Below are positions 10,238 to 23,237 of a stretch of DNA of 64,000 nt, in pieces. Numbering within the stretch: the first letter of the stretch is position 1; each line of letters starts with the position of its first letter. The translations under genes and the position numbers were made by a program. The DNA comes from Dipteronia dyeriana (Eukaryota > Streptophyta > Magnoliopsida > Sapindales > Sapindaceae): NCBI GenBank assembly GCA_032871835.1, contig CM065296.1:14028001-14092000 (forward strand), given 5' to 3'. The notes beneath the pieces are model-generated. The model was given only the letters and a program-made list of their open reading frames with translations. It was not told where the DNA came from and ran no database searches.

Positions 10238-11524
10238 ATGGCTAGAACAAATTTGGGTAAAAAGCCTCGGGTTAGCAGCACTTCCAGAGGAAAAGGGGTT
10301 GCTTCTTCACAAATAGTTCAGAATAAGGATTTTAGAGATAGAGTGTCTAAGTTTTAGAGAAGACCTTGGATTGTAAAGAAAGGTATTGAGGTGCCTAGTT
10401 TTGGGGAAACCCCTGTGCCAGATGTTCTAGCTACCCGTCGATGGGCCGGATTTGTTCAGAGGCCCCCAAAACCAAATAGGAGTATCGTGGCTGAATTCTA
10501 TGCCAGCATGATCTCATAAAGATTTCTAAATGGAGGGGCAATACTAGTCCAAGGAGTCGAGGTCCACATATCGCCAGATGCAATTAATCAGTATTTTGCA
10601 ACTCTGGAGGTACAAATCAACAGTAATATTGGGATAGATACGATTGATGAAATTGATCAGTACTCGAGTAGGTTGGCAGAAGTACTTAGGATAGATGGCA
10701 GGGCAGAATGGAATCAGATGGTTCGCCTATATCAGAGGGACTTGAGAGTGGACACTGCATTCTGGAACATCTTCATCTTCATCTCATACTCCTTGCGACC
10801 TACACAGCATCGCACCGAGCTTTTCTTTGAGCCCGCCCGTTTGTTGCATCGACTGGTGACTGACCAGCCAATTAATATTGGTCGAATAATTTTTAGGGCA
10901 ATATACAACAGTGGTTATGAAGATGGGTCATCTATGGTATTCCCCTGTTTAAAGGACAACAGGTATTGAGGTGGATGCCGGACTAGAGGAGCATACACCT
11001 AGTATGTTATTACTAACAGTATGGAACAAGCTTTGTCACGATCGGGGGGTACCTACGATAGGACAATATAGAGAACGGCGACTTCGCCGCCAATAGAGAG
11101 AGGCATAACTACAGATGGAGGTTGCTGATCCTATACTTGAGGATCATACAGATGTTCCGCTAGCTGCTTAGCCAGAGGCCTCTCAACCAGGAAATGCATA
11201 TTTTGATTCTTTGTTTCAGACAATGCGAGAGTACATGGATGATCAGTTTAGAGGATTAGAGGAGCGGATGAACATGTTTTTTGACACTGTTGAAGAGAGC
11301 ATCACAGAGCTATGCACTATGGTTAGCCGGTTTTCTGTGGCTGACGATGGAGGTGTGCGTTTCTAGCCTCCAGTTCCCCCACCCGAGTTTCAAGCAGGAG
11401 GCAGCTCTTGGTACAATCCACCTAGTTTTGGATTGGAAGACCCTATAGAGCCACAACATCATGACTGTGATTCTGATCAGGGGACAGAAATCCTACATAT
11501 TTCAGACAAGGACGGAGGACTTTA
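10238..11524 (+). pseudogene. Element B third ORF: plant-transposon-protein domain in env position
   Basis: The ATG at 10238 sits in a good context (CAAATGGCT). The basic N-terminus (MARTNLGKKPRVSSTSRGKG) is followed by a region resembling the putative plant transposon protein domain (Pfam PF20167 as I recall): RRWAGFVQRPPKPN, AEFYASM, RAEWNQMVRLY, FWNIFIFISYSLRPT, INIGRIIFRAIYNSG. Stops at 10355 (TAG) and 10517 (TAA) and a frameshift at about 10965 break it. The C-terminal part, read piecewise to 11524, has a coiled-coil-like stretch (YMDDQFRGLEERMNMFF). I see no signal peptide or membrane segment, so it is not a recognisable envelope protein. Its role is unknown. Confidence 0.65.
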
Positions 11525-13262
11525 AAGGATATGCATCTTTCTTTCTTTCTTTTTCTTGTTTTAATTTTCTTTTTGAAGATTTAGAATTTAGCAATATTTA
11601 GCAATATTTTTCTTTAATTCTTTTTCCGCTCCTTTCTTTTCTCGCTTGTCACCATTGTGGGCAATGTTGAGTTTAGGTTTGGGGGTGATGTGATCCATGC
11701 TATTATGTGTTGATCTGTGCTCTTGAGATGATATGCATCAATCACTGAGTTTACACAAATTTCTTGCCACTTAGAGTAATGCACTGTAATTTTCAAAATT
11801 TATGACATACTCTTGATGTGATAGTGGATATGAAGCTTAGTTGAATTGCCATGATTAATAGTGGAGACTACCCTTGTGAGTTCACCAATCCAAAAAGCGT
11901 ACATAAATATAATTATAGAGGGTTATTTTGTTTTTACTCCTAAACACTCAGTACACTCAGTAGGTTTTTAGCATTTAGATTTGATCTCTATAGGGTATAT
12001 ATTGAGCATTATAGAACTTTCATCATTAAAAAGAAGTCACATATTTATTTTGATTTCGAGTAAGTCGAATTAGTGGAGGTGATGATTAGACTATGTGTGC
12101 TTAAAACTACTTAAAAGGCCGTAAATATTTCCTACCCGTATGTTGTGTGTGCCATTGCCAATTTTGAAACCACACAATGATTAAGCCTTTTTCTTTCTTC
12201 ACCACATGAACCGTAACCCAATAAACCATAATTTAGCCATACCTTATAGGTTGGGATCATACATTGAGAATGTGAAGAAGATGCTATATTTTTTGCACAT
12301 GATTTGTGTATATTTTGATCAGAGGCCAATAAAGGAAAAGAGCTGCATTCAATCCAAAAAGTAAGTTGATATTATGATTTCCATGTACATTTAATCCTCT
12401 GATTCTCAATTCAAAAAAAAAAGTGTGTGTATATATATATATAAAGGGTATGAGAATCAGAAAGTAGAGTTTAATGAGTACATATGAGTAAATTAGAATG
12501 GTGAACTCTTGAAAAATAGGACATTAATAAGAAATGAATATTTCATTTGTGATGAGGATTAAGAGTTCTATACGAAGCCATAAGGTTATTGAAGACTCTC
12601 ATGGTATGATCCTAAGTTTTTAAATCCCTATTTTCCCATTCTTTCTTGACCTTCATCCATGACCCCATTACAACCTTAATTAAAGTCTAACTGATCCACT
12701 GGTTATCCTTACTATGAAAGTAGAAGTGAATAATGTGCCTATCTTGTTCATAATGCTTAATTCTTTCGTGAGATCTTTTGTATGAAATCAAGCGTTCTTT
12801 CTATCATTTATTCATATGCTATTATACCTTGAAATTTTTGTGCATAAACTACATTCGCATATATTTGTTGAGTGTATTTGCCTAGGATCTATGTAAAATT
12901 AATGAGTGATATCCCGTGAGAATTAGAGTCAAGGCGAATTACATCTATGGTGTTTAGCGAATGTGACTTTGAAACTTGAACGTCTTGAGAATGGGCTTTT
13001 TGTTAAAACAAATTGAGCAATGCCATCAAGTTTTTGTGACTTAACTTTAGTCTTTACTTATTGACTTTTGCATGTATTGTTTCGATTTGGGCACAGTTCA
13101 AATGCATTTTAAACGATTGGTATTTTTCTTATAAGGCTTGTTGCATACGCTCAATGCTATCGTGTTCCCTACAAAAGTGGTTTATTTAGTATGGAATTTT
13201 TATTTTTAGGTTTAGGTTTAGTTTTTATTTTTAGTTTTGCTCGAGGACTAGTAAAAGATAGG
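11525..13262 (+). other. Element B 3' noncoding region
   Basis: It has no coding capacity. It contains a second G-rich tract, TTTAGGTTTGGGGGTGATG, near 11670-11688. From about 11740 to 13050 it is clearly related, in the same order, to the 3' noncoding region of element A (about 17070-18310). Shared blocks include CATGATTAATAGTGGAGACTA and CCATTCGCATAT-like sequence. Confidence 0.6.
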
Positions 13263-13274
13263 TTCGGGGGTATT
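13258..13274 (+). other. Element B polypurine tract
   Basis: The bases GATAGGTTCGGGGGTAT directly precede the 3' LTR start at 13275. This is the expected site for priming of plus-strand DNA. It is imperfect, with internal pyrimidines. Confidence 0.6.
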
Positions 13275-14599
13275 TGATCGGTCATTATTTGTATATGTTT
13301 TTAATCCCCTTTTAGCTATCAATTGCTTGTTTCTTGAGCATTTTTAGATATTTAAATTGTGTGTTTGAGCATCTTTCAGGACATTTGATTTTAATGTTGT
13401 GTTTGGAAGATTTGAAGCAAAAAGGAGCAATTTTGTCCATTATCGCTGTGAAGGTCGCTGCCCAAGCAGTGCCTTCACCGCTGTCTAAAGAGCGGAGAAT
13501 CACAGCCGTATCATGTTCAACAACCGCGGTCTGTACCGCTATCAAGGCCTTGTCTCCAGAGCGGTCTACACTGCAGAACTTCACAGAGAGCACACCGCTT
13601 GATACACCGAGGTCTGGGCAAGTTGTCTGAGCCGCGGCTTAGGGAGCGGTTGTGCGAATCCTTGGCGTCTTGAGAATTCTGAACCCTATTTTTTTTTAAA
13701 AAAGAATCTATACATAGATGTTTTTCGATTGTGGAAAAGAGGCCGCCTATTACCAAACCATCACAACACATCAACATTCATCTTTATACATCGAAGATTG
13801 AAGACGAAGAAGAATTCATCAATGGGTTTTATTGTTTCTTTCTCTTCTCTTTCTATTTTCGCCATGTGTAACTAATTCCATACTAGGGAATCAATGTGAA
13901 CCTCTATGAATGCTCTTTGTTAGAATTGACTATATTTAATTAAATTAAGTTTTGATTCATTCAATTCATCCTATGTCTTAATTCATATTTCTTGTTAATG
14001 CATGATCATACGTTGACATGAATTTAGGGATTTGATAATTTAATGATTAAGGTTGGAGTATTGATCTATACGTAATCTTAATTAATATTCAATTGAATGG
14101 ATAAAACCGATCTTAGCATTGATTTATGGAAGTAGGTTTTGGTTCATTGTTCTTGCACTTAATGAGTTCTCGATTGTGGTTTGCGCCATTGATCTATGGG
14201 TAAATTGTAATTGAGAACACTTGATTCATCCCAGGATCATACTGTAATAATCATAATTACGATAAGAATGAACCCTTAACTTGATTAATATCTTTCACAG
14301 TCAATTCAAAACATTGAGTAAACATAGTAGGGGAGCATTGATGACCTAATGCTTTCTTACCTTTGATCACAACCAAATCTTTTCAATTGCTTTCATTAGA
14401 TTAATTTAATTTAGTTTTAGTTTTAATTCAATCTTCAAACAATATTTTGGTTACTTTTAATTTAGCTTTAATTAGAATTAGATTTAATCGGTAAATCTCT
14501 AGTCCCCGTGGGAACGATCCTTACTTGCCGCTGTACGATATCTTCACGATTCGTGCACTTGCGAGTATTGTTTTTATAAACACGATTTACATCACATCA
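13275..14599 (+). repeat. Element B 3' LTR
   Basis: It has the same TGATCGG...ATCACATCA ends as 2195-3523 and is collinear with it along its whole length, including the GCGG cluster (13445-13655) and the CTATACATAG TATA-like box. The two copies differ at scattered sites, for example GCGGTCTAAACCGC in the 5' copy against GCGGTCTACACTGC here. Confidence 0.93.
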
Positions 14600-14604
14600 G
14601 TCTT
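14600..14604 (+). repeat. Target site duplication of element B, right copy
   Basis: GTCTT directly follows the CA end of the 3' LTR and matches 2190-2194. After it, element A coding sequence resumes (CTACCTCCTAGGACAGTG). Confidence 0.9.
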
Positions 14605-16546
14605 CTACCTCCTAGGACAGTGAAAGAAATTAGATCTTTTCTAGGTCATGCAGGGTTTTATCGTAGGTTCATTAAGGACTTTAGTAAGATTTCGAGGCCT
14701 TTGTGCCATTTAATTGCCAAAGATGTCTCTTTTCACTTTGATAGTGAATGCCTACAAGCTTTTGACAAGCTTAAGACCTTGTTGACTTCTGCACCCATCA
14801 TAAGACCACTTGATTGGAGTGTTCCATTTGAGATTATGTGTGATGCCTCCGATTATGCCATAGGGGCTGTTTTGGGGCAGCACATTGATAGACTCCCCCA
14901 TGTGATTTATTATGCTAATTAGACCTTCAATGATGCACAACTCAATGAAAAAGAGTTGCTGGCAGTAGTTTTTGCACTAGATAAGTTTAGGTCTTACTTG
15001 ATTGGGTCTAGGGTGGTAGTTTATTCAGATCATGCTGCATTGAAATATCTCTTGTCTAAGAAAGATGCCAAACCTCGCTCATTAGATGGATTTTTTTGTT
15101 ACAGGAGTTCGACCTTGAGATTAGGGATAAGAGAGGTTCTGAGAATGTTGTAGCTGACCATTTGTCAAGGTTGATTGTTGAGTCCATAACTGAATCCATG
15201 CCTATTAGTGAAACTTTCCTGATGAGCAGCTTATGATTGTCTCCCAGCCACCTTGGTATGTTGATATTGTTAACTATCTTGTTATTGGTCAAATGCCTAC
15301 ACATTGGACTAAACAAGATCGTGTCAAATTTTTATCCAGGGTTAAGTATTTCTTTTGGGATGACCCATACTTGTTTAAATATTGTCATGACCAGATTATT
15401 AGGAGATGTGTTTCTGAGAGTGAGCAGAGAGATATTATGTATTTTTGTCATGATCATGCGTGTGGAGGTCACTTTAGTCCAAAGAAAACTGCTGCAAAAA
15501 TTCTGCAATGTGGTTTCTAATGGCCTAATTTATTCAAAGATACATATGCATATTGTAGTTCCTATAAGAGATGTCAGAAATTAGGGAGTATTACACGTAG
15601 AAATATGATGCCTTTACATCCTATTCTTATTGTTGAATTATTTGATGTGTGGGGTATTGATTTTATGTGTCCATTTCCTAATTCTTTTGGCAATTTATAC
15701 ATACTTGTTGCTGTAGACTAAGTGTCCAAATGGGTAGAGGCAGCTTCCTGTAGAACTAATGATCACAAGGTGGTGATAAATTTTTTGAAAGAAAACATAT
15801 TTTCTCGTTTTGGTACACCTCGTGCAATCATTAGTGATGTAGGAAAACACTTTTGTAATAGGCCTTTTGAGAAGTTAATGACAAAATATGGCATTACACA
15901 TAAAGTTGCCACACCCTACCATCCTCAAACAAGTGGACAAGTTGAGATTTCTAATAGGGAGATTAAAAACATTCTTCAAAAAACGATTAACCCAACAAGA
16001 AAAGATTGGTCTTAAAAACTTTTTGATGCATTGTGGGTTTACCGTACTGCTTTCAAAACCCCTATTGGAATGTCTCCTTAACGACTTGTTTATGGCAAGG
16101 CATGTCGCTTACCTGTAGAATTAGAGCATAGAGTTTATTGGGCCATTAAGAAATTGAATTTTGATTCTGACAAAACAGGTACTCTTAGAAAATTACAACT
16201 CAATGAGTTGGAGGAAATTAGGAATGATGCTTACGAAAATGCTAAACGGTACAAGGATCGAATGAAAATTTTTCATGGTAGGAATATTCTTAGGAAATCC
16301 TTTATACCCGGTCAAAAGGTCTTGTTATACAATTCTTGTTTGCATCTATTTCTTGGAAAATTACGTTCTAAGTGGTCAGGTCCATTCATTGTTCACACTG
16401 TTTTTCCTCATGGAGCTGTTGAAATAAGGAATCCTGAGAATGGTGATATTTTTAAAGTCAATGGTCAAAGGTTGAAACCGTTCTTAGAGTTGAGGAATCG
16501 AGAAGTGGAGGAAACTTTGTTGGAGGATCCTGTTTATCAGGATTGA
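14605..16546 (+). pseudogene. Element A RNase H and integrase (continuation after element B)
   Basis: RNase H appears at 14620-15180 ([47 protein letters not shown]), broken by a TAG at about 14920 and a frameshift near 15090. Integrase follows, with the zinc region HDHACGGHF, although CSSYKRCQ has Tyr where the third zinc Cys is expected. The triad is Asp in WGIDFMCPF, Asp in IISDVGKHF and Glu in SGQVEISNR. Stops occur near 15518, 15719, 16012 and 16079. The C-terminal part 16154-16546 is open ([44 protein letters not shown]). Confidence 0.88.
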
Positions 16547-18528
16547 CTTTGTGTTTAGTTTAGGTTTTGATTTTTTTTTTCTTTTAGTTTAGTGTTTATT
16601 TTTTTTGTTTATTATTGTTTTTTTTCCCGTTGACTTTAGTCTTCTTTTATTTAATTCCTTTTCTTTTCTTTATTTATTTGTGTCTTTTCTTTTTGGTTTG
16701 TCTAGATTTTTTTTATTTTTATTTTTTTTGTTATTATTATTATTGTTTTCTTTCTTCTTCAAGTACTCATGCTTCTCTAACGTGTGTTCTTGATTTCATA
16801 TTCTTTTTGTTATAAGGCATTACATAATCATTCAGGTGTAATCTCTCCCTTATTATTTGACTTTGTCTCTTATTTCCTGTATCTTTTCTTATGTGGATGT
16901 GCATTTATCGTTATTATGTTCAGGAAACGTTGAGGACAATGTTTATAATTGGTTTGGGGGTGGGCAAGTTAAATTTTCAAAAAAAAAAAATCTTTTTTTT
17001 TGAGTCAGTCTTTTGCAAAATAAACGAATTTGAGATGCTCTTAGGTTTGCCTTTAGAGAAGTAAGTGTATGCTTTAATCACTGAGTTTAGACTAAAGTCT
17101 TCCCACTTAGAGTATTGCATTGCATTTTTATAAAATTATGACATGCTCTTGATGTGATGGTGCATAGAATTCTTAGTTGGATTACCATGATTAATAGTGG
17201 AGACTACCGTTGTGAGTTTACTAAGCCAAACAACGTATGTATTAGAGGGTTTGTTTGTTTCTACTCCTAAACACTTATCAGGATCTTAGAATTAGAAATT
17301 GAGCTCAATAGGTTATGCATTGGATATTAAAGAACATTCATCATAAAAAGATATCACATGTGGAATTACTTTTGATTTTGCTGAACCATTAAACGTGACA
17401 TAAGCAATGTGTGTTTAAACTCACTTTAAAAGGCCTTAAATATTTCCTACCTTGTGTGTGTGCTCCATAGCCAATTTTGAAGCCAAACACTATAAGTCTT
17501 TTTCTTTCATCACCCACATTAACTAAAAATCCAATAAGCCTTAATATTTAGTCATACCTTATAGCTTGAGATTATATTGAGGCAGTGATGAAGATGGTTC
17601 GAAGACATGCGAGTTGAAAAAAAAGGGTGGATTGTGAATTGTACATACAAGGCAGAAGATAGAATCCATATGTTAGCAAGGTATGAGAGGTGTTGGAAAA
17701 ATTGATGTATAAAGTTCTCATCCCATTTCAAAAAAAAAAAGGGAAAAAGAAGTATGTTCGTGAAAGTTTCAAGAAGCCTGGATGCAAATTAAATGAAGAC
17801 AAAGTTTGAAAAAAAAATCAACCGAGTATTGAATATTTTTAGAAGAATTTCTCGATATGGTCCCAGGTGTTGTTGCTTACTTTTTTCCCATTCTTCTTAG
17901 CCTTCACCCCATGGCCCTATTACAACCAAATTAAAGTCCTAATTGATCTTTTGGGAATGCTGGGTTAAGAGTAAATGAAACATGTGCTCTATCTTGTTCT
18001 TAATATCTGATTCCGTTCATGAGATCGTTTGCATAAAATTCAAGCGTTTTTCTATATTATATATTCATATGCGATGATAATTTGAAATTTCTTGTGCATA
18101 AACTCCATTCGCATATGCTTGATGAGTGTATTTGCCTAGGTTATGTGTGAAATATGAGTGACATCTTGTGAGAATTAAAGTCGAGGCGAATTACATCTAT
18201 GGCATTTGATGAAAGTGTTTTTGAAGCTAGAGCGTCTTGAGTTTGGACTTTTCATCAAACTAGTGATGTATTAAAATAAGTGGCATAATTTTAGTCTTTA
18301 TTCAGTGGCTTTAACATGCATTTGTCTTTATTCACATCTTGAGTCGCATCTTGATCTAATTGGTGTTTGCAGAAATATGTTTGTGGGTATCATAGTCGGT
18401 AAACCCTCAAAAGACAAAACCCAAGGAAATTGCTTAGCTTAGGTTTAGTTAGGATTTTAATTTTTAGTTTTCTTAATTTTTGTTTTTATTTTGCTCGAAG
18501 ACTAACAAAATCTAGTTTTGGAGGTATT
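16547..18528 (+). other. Element A 3' noncoding region without a third ORF
   Basis: The region is very T-rich at 16560-16820. A G-rich tract (TTGGTTTGGGGGTGGG) lies near 16950-16965, and from about 17070 there is similarity to the 3' noncoding region of element B. Nothing corresponding to the B third ORF is present. It ends in AGTTTTGGAGGTATT, a degraded polypurine tract, just before the LTR. Confidence 0.6.
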
Positions 18529-19922
18529 TGATGACTATATTTTATATATATTTATTGTCCCTAAAAATAGATTTAATAGTCTAATTTTATATTAGTTTTA
18601 TTTTAATTATATTCGTTTCAGTGAAACATGAATAAAAAGTAATTGTACTTGAAATTGAAGTTAATTAAAGTATCTAACATGTTTAATTACCGTTGGATCG
18701 GTAGAAGATTTTCAAGGTCCAAAAGCAAATTCAAATCAAACCCAAATCCAAGCCAAGCCAATTCAAGCCTCAGTCAAAAATAAAGAAATCAAGTATATGT
18801 GATAAATGTGTGCTCGTGTGAGAGTGTGGGGAAGGCTAAAATAAAAAAATAAAAAGAAGCTGCTAGGTCAACGCGAGGGGACCACATGAGAGGATTTAAA
18901 AGCAAAAAAAAAATACAGTGGAGAAAAAGAGGAGTGGGTGGCGCATCAAATAAAAGAAGAAGAAAAAAAGCAAGGTTTGGGGAGAGAAGGGCGTGAGCAT
19001 TAAAGGAGACAAAAAGCTAGGGTGCCGTTCGTGAGGAAGAAAATAGGTGGAGGTTGCGCATCAGTTGAAGAAAAAGAAAGAAAAAGAAAAGTGGCACAAC
19101 AGTGTGCAGCGGCGAAGAAGGCAAGAGGAGCTTTGCTTGGTGTCTGCACCAAATTTCAGTTGCAAAAATAATGAGAATTGCAGACATAATCACGACGGGT
19201 TTTTATTCAATTTTTGTTCTTAATTTTTTCACCTTGTGTTTCTAATTTATTTGTTGAGACGTAGGATGAAACCTATTTGATATTGTAATTGTTTTGCTAT
19301 TCATTATAATTCCTAAATTGGTTTTAATATTTATATTTATTTTCATTGATCGATATTTATTAAATTGTTTCACCCTTAATATCAACTATTTTGGATAGTT
19401 ACGATTGATTTTATTAATTGGGCTTTGTGTTTTGATATTTAAATTAAAAACCTTGACTATATGTTTTTTAAATATTGGATACATATAATGCTTGAGTCTT
19501 ATATATTAAGTCAATTGGAATAAAGAATTTACAAAAGATTATTTTTTAAGAACGTAATTGACAAATCTTAAGAAAACATTGGATTGATTTCTAAATTGTT
19601 ACTCATAATTCTGGGAATTAATAATTTAAATAATAAAACATTGCAGTATTGATAATGGTGGATTTCGAACCTCAGACTTAAGTAAAGTTTACAATTTTAG
19701 TTCTTTAATTTAGTTTTGATTTTAGTTGCTTGTTAATTTAGTTTTCGGTTATAATTAATTCAAAAATCATCTTTCATTAACTAGATTAGAATTAGATTAA
19801 AATTTAGATTTGATTAGTTTTTCATCAGTCCTTGCGGGATCTACCTCGTACTCCACATAAGCTATTTTACAATAGACTCGTGCGCTTGTGAGTATTTATA
19901 AAATTTAGCACAACAAGTATCA
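18529..19922 (+). repeat. Element A 3' LTR
   Basis: It starts TGATGACTAT right after a GGAGGTATT tract, the same arrangement as element B. It ends at about 19915-19922 in GTGAGTATTTATAAAATTTAGCACAACAAGTATCA, where only the tail (CGTGCGCTTGTGAGTATT) resembles the end of the B LTR. The right boundary is uncertain by several bases because the partner LTR is outside the window. Confidence 0.65.
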
Positions 19923-20957
19923 CTAAAGTTTACAATTAAACTTTATCTTGAAAGGGTGGTCTACACTAGCGCAACAATTAACCAAATGTTTAGACTTTTG
20001 AATCCCTTTTATTCTCATCATAATCATCATAATCGTCAAAACCAATTCGTATCAAAATCTCTAATCACTTGATTAATAAGATCTCTAAAGATAACATGTG
20101 TTTATGATAACACCAAAAGATATCATCAAAGAATTCTTAATGCATCTTTTATCCAACTAATGATGCCTTATAACTTTTCTTTAGAAAACCCTAATAAATA
20201 AAGACAACTCACTATATTATTCATAACTTAGTATTAACTAAAAAAATTCAAATTCTATAATCAATTTAAATATAACTTACATCTCTAACATCATAAAGAA
20301 AAATCTAAACTTTATCAAAGACTACACCAAAGTCATGCAACTCCAAATTGAATATTCTCTCTATGATCTAACCACCAAAATTACAATGTTATAACCTTAT
20401 AGGACAATACTAAGTCCAACAATTAAATCATAGGGCATCAATAAATAAATAAATCTTAAATAAATTATTTACCCTATAAAATGCATACGTGAATAGTACT
20501 CGATATCACTTAGAAATATTACATATCAAATAATAATTTCCTCAAAACTTAACCCAAAATTTACGAGTATCACTTCAATCCAACTTGCCCAGTCATTTAC
20601 TAGAAAACACGATTACAACTTTTCTATTTCATAACTTATAGAATAAAAGGGTTATGCTATGAAGTCATAGTAACTTCCTTTTAACTCTTGAAGATATATA
20701 TATATATATGCTAGAAAATAAATTAACTCCAAGATACCCATGTCATAAGCAAATAGTCCACAAGATTTAACATTTCAGTTGGTTCCACTAATCAACTTCA
20801 ACTAAGAGTGTTAAGGACCCTAAAATACTGATTCTAAGAAACTAAGGATATTAAAACCTAGCAAAATACTGATTGTAAAATATTAGAACATATCGATTGT
20901 CTATAACTAACACCCAAAAGTCCATAGAATCCCAAACATAATCCTCTGATATTAGGT
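19923..20957. other. AT-rich intergenic stretch, no gene seen
   Basis: No open frame of note and no recognisable repeat ends. A short (AT)n run lies at about 20695-20709. Confidence 0.5.
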
Positions 20958-23187
20958 TGTAACACCCCAAAAATCAAAGAGTAATTAAACACTTTGATTC
21001 AGAATGTTATATCTTAAATCGTTAATTACCTCACCCAAAAGAAACTACTAATCATTGAATAACTCCAAATAAACCATTCTCTAAAGAAAATATATCTGCA
21101 AATAAATCAAATATATCTGCAAATAAATCAAATAATAAAGTTCAAAAACACTCTAAAGGAAATTAAAATAATACCGAGCACCTAAACTCAAATTCTAAGT
21201 AACAAAAAAAAAACATTACAAAATATCTCAATAACTTCCAACTCCTGAAAGTCCATCGCCCTAACGATAAATGTTAAATAACAAAGGGTGAGCTGTCAAC
21301 TCAGTAAGTATTGCATAATACGTAATCGAAAACATTTATGAAATTTATAATAACATTTACTACGTACATAACTTTTCAAATATTCATATACAATTAAAAT
21401 TACAAAAGTAACATTTCCAATATATAAGTAAACTTATAAAAGTAATATTTTCAAATACAAGTAAACTTGCAAAATTATCATTTTCAATATACTATAACGA
21501 TTAATAACATTTCATAAAAATAAGCTCAAGTCAATTAGTGTCACCAATACCCCGGTGACCCGGCCATTTACATTTCAGAAATTGGTACAAGACGAAAATC
21601 ATTACATTTCATTTGTCGTGAGCGCTGCATTTACATTATCACCGTGATCAACATTTCATTTCATATTTCATTTACTGCTGACGTTGAACTAAAACATTAC
21701 TTTCAATATATATATAACAATACATTTGCATTACTAATTCATAAAAGGATCAAACATTTAAGCTTTTAAATAAATAATTTCAGTAAAGGTAAAACTCATT
21801 TAAAAAGAATTAGGTAACAAATATGTAAGTAAAGACTAAGTAGGAAAATGAGTTTATAAACATATATAAACGTATATCATAAAATATTTTAGATCATAAT
21901 AGTTTGATAAATAAATTTGGTTTATAAAAAAACATTTGTGCAATTACATACTATACAAAAACGAATATTGACTTACCTCCGATGAGCAAGTTTAAGATTT
22001 CACTAACGATATTGGAAAATCACAAGAGAAGCCTAAACATATAGAATATAATCCCTTAATTAAACCAACCAAATAAAAGAGATCTAACTCAACTTTTTTT
22101 TTTTTTTGTTCACAGATTTTAGTGCTCAAAACTTTAGTGAATTTAATCAATAGATCCAAAAATCAGATTACTAACCCTCTTCAAAATATCATAATTTTAT
22201 AAAATACTTATAAATTTTCATAAGTTTCTAAATACACAAGGGTCAATCCTTATAGCATAAATTTTGATCATTCAATCAGACTTCGTATAACAGTTTAACA
22301 ATACTACAAACTATGAAAAATTCTAATTTTTTTTTTCAGACTAATAAACTGGTAATTTATTCCTATACTAAAAATCAGAATTTTATCTTCCTTGTTTAAG
22401 AATTAAAATTTCTACAACACCAAAAGCTTATGACTGTCAACCTAAATATCATGACTTAAACATCAAATATACCCAAAGAATTAAATTACTTATACATCAC
22501 CAAAATTCATGAAAACTTATTTCCTGATTCAATATTGTCTGTAAAACCATATTACCGAAAATCAAACCTAAATTCTTCCCCAATCTCAATTTAAAACTAT
22601 TCCATTATAATAAGGTTAGTTTAATAATTCAGAAAATTTCCCACCCACAACTGGTTTAGAAATAACATCTTCTTAAGCTAAACACCACAAAAAATTCTGA
22701 AAATTATATCACATGTTGATATATGTGTCTAATATTCTCATATCAAAATTTACTATCAATTGCAACCGAAAAATGTAACTAAAATAAATAAAACTATAAC
22801 TTGCTTCACCAATATTAATCAAATCAAAATTTCAACTTACACTAACACTCTAACATGAACTCTTTAATGGACTCCAAAAATTCCAACAGTTTATTATAAG
22901 CTTCATGTATATATATCTATTTCATTCACACCAAAATCCATACATCAAAACATCTCCATAAACTAAAATTAAGCAGTTGTTAGAGACCTAAATTTTATAA
23001 ATGAGATATTTTGTGTCAAAAAAAAAAATGGTTTGAAAAAACAACAACTTTAATCAAAATTAAAAAAAATGAAACAAGGTATAAGAAAATCGTACCTTCA
23101 AAGAGTTTCAAAGTAGAATGAAAATGATACTTTCATTGATATTCCTTTATGAAATATACGTATATGTGAGTACGTATAAAATATTGA

Positions 23188-23237
<50 letters not shown>

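Larger units (their letters stand above)
2195..14599 (+). mobile_element. Element B: complete but decayed Athila-like Ty3/Gypsy retrotransposon nested in element A
   Basis: It is bounded by two LTRs of about 1.33 kb (2195-3523 and 13275-14599), both starting TGATCGGTCATT and ending ACATCACATCA, with a perfect GTCTT target duplication. A primer site like the 3' end of tRNA-Asp follows the 5' LTR, and a polypurine tract ending in GGTTCGGGGGTAT precedes the 3' LTR. Inside are gag, protease, RT, RNase H, integrase and then a third ORF in the position where some Athila elements carry an env-like gene. By eye the LTRs differ at a few dozen sites. Stops and catalytic substitutions throughout show it is inactive. 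Confidence 0.93.
1..19922 (+). mobile_element. Element A: Athila-like Ty3/Gypsy retrotransposon, left end outside window, split by element B
   Basis: The order of parts is gag tail, protease remnant, reverse transcriptase, RNase H, integrase, a long noncoding 3' region and a 3' LTR. This is the Ty3/Gypsy order, and I see no chromodomain after integrase. The RT motif FMDDFSVFG and the integrase style match plant Athila/Tat elements. The element is interrupted at 2195-14599 by element B. GTCTT at 2190-2194 recurs at 14600-14604, and the reading of the RT/RNase H junction resumes there. The 5' LTR and primer site lie left of the window, so age and target duplication cannot be judged. Many stops and frameshifts show it is dead. 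Confidence 0.88.

Noticed and set aside
16605..16815. Phe/Leu-rich open frames
   Set aside because: They are translations of a T-rich noncoding stretch of element A.
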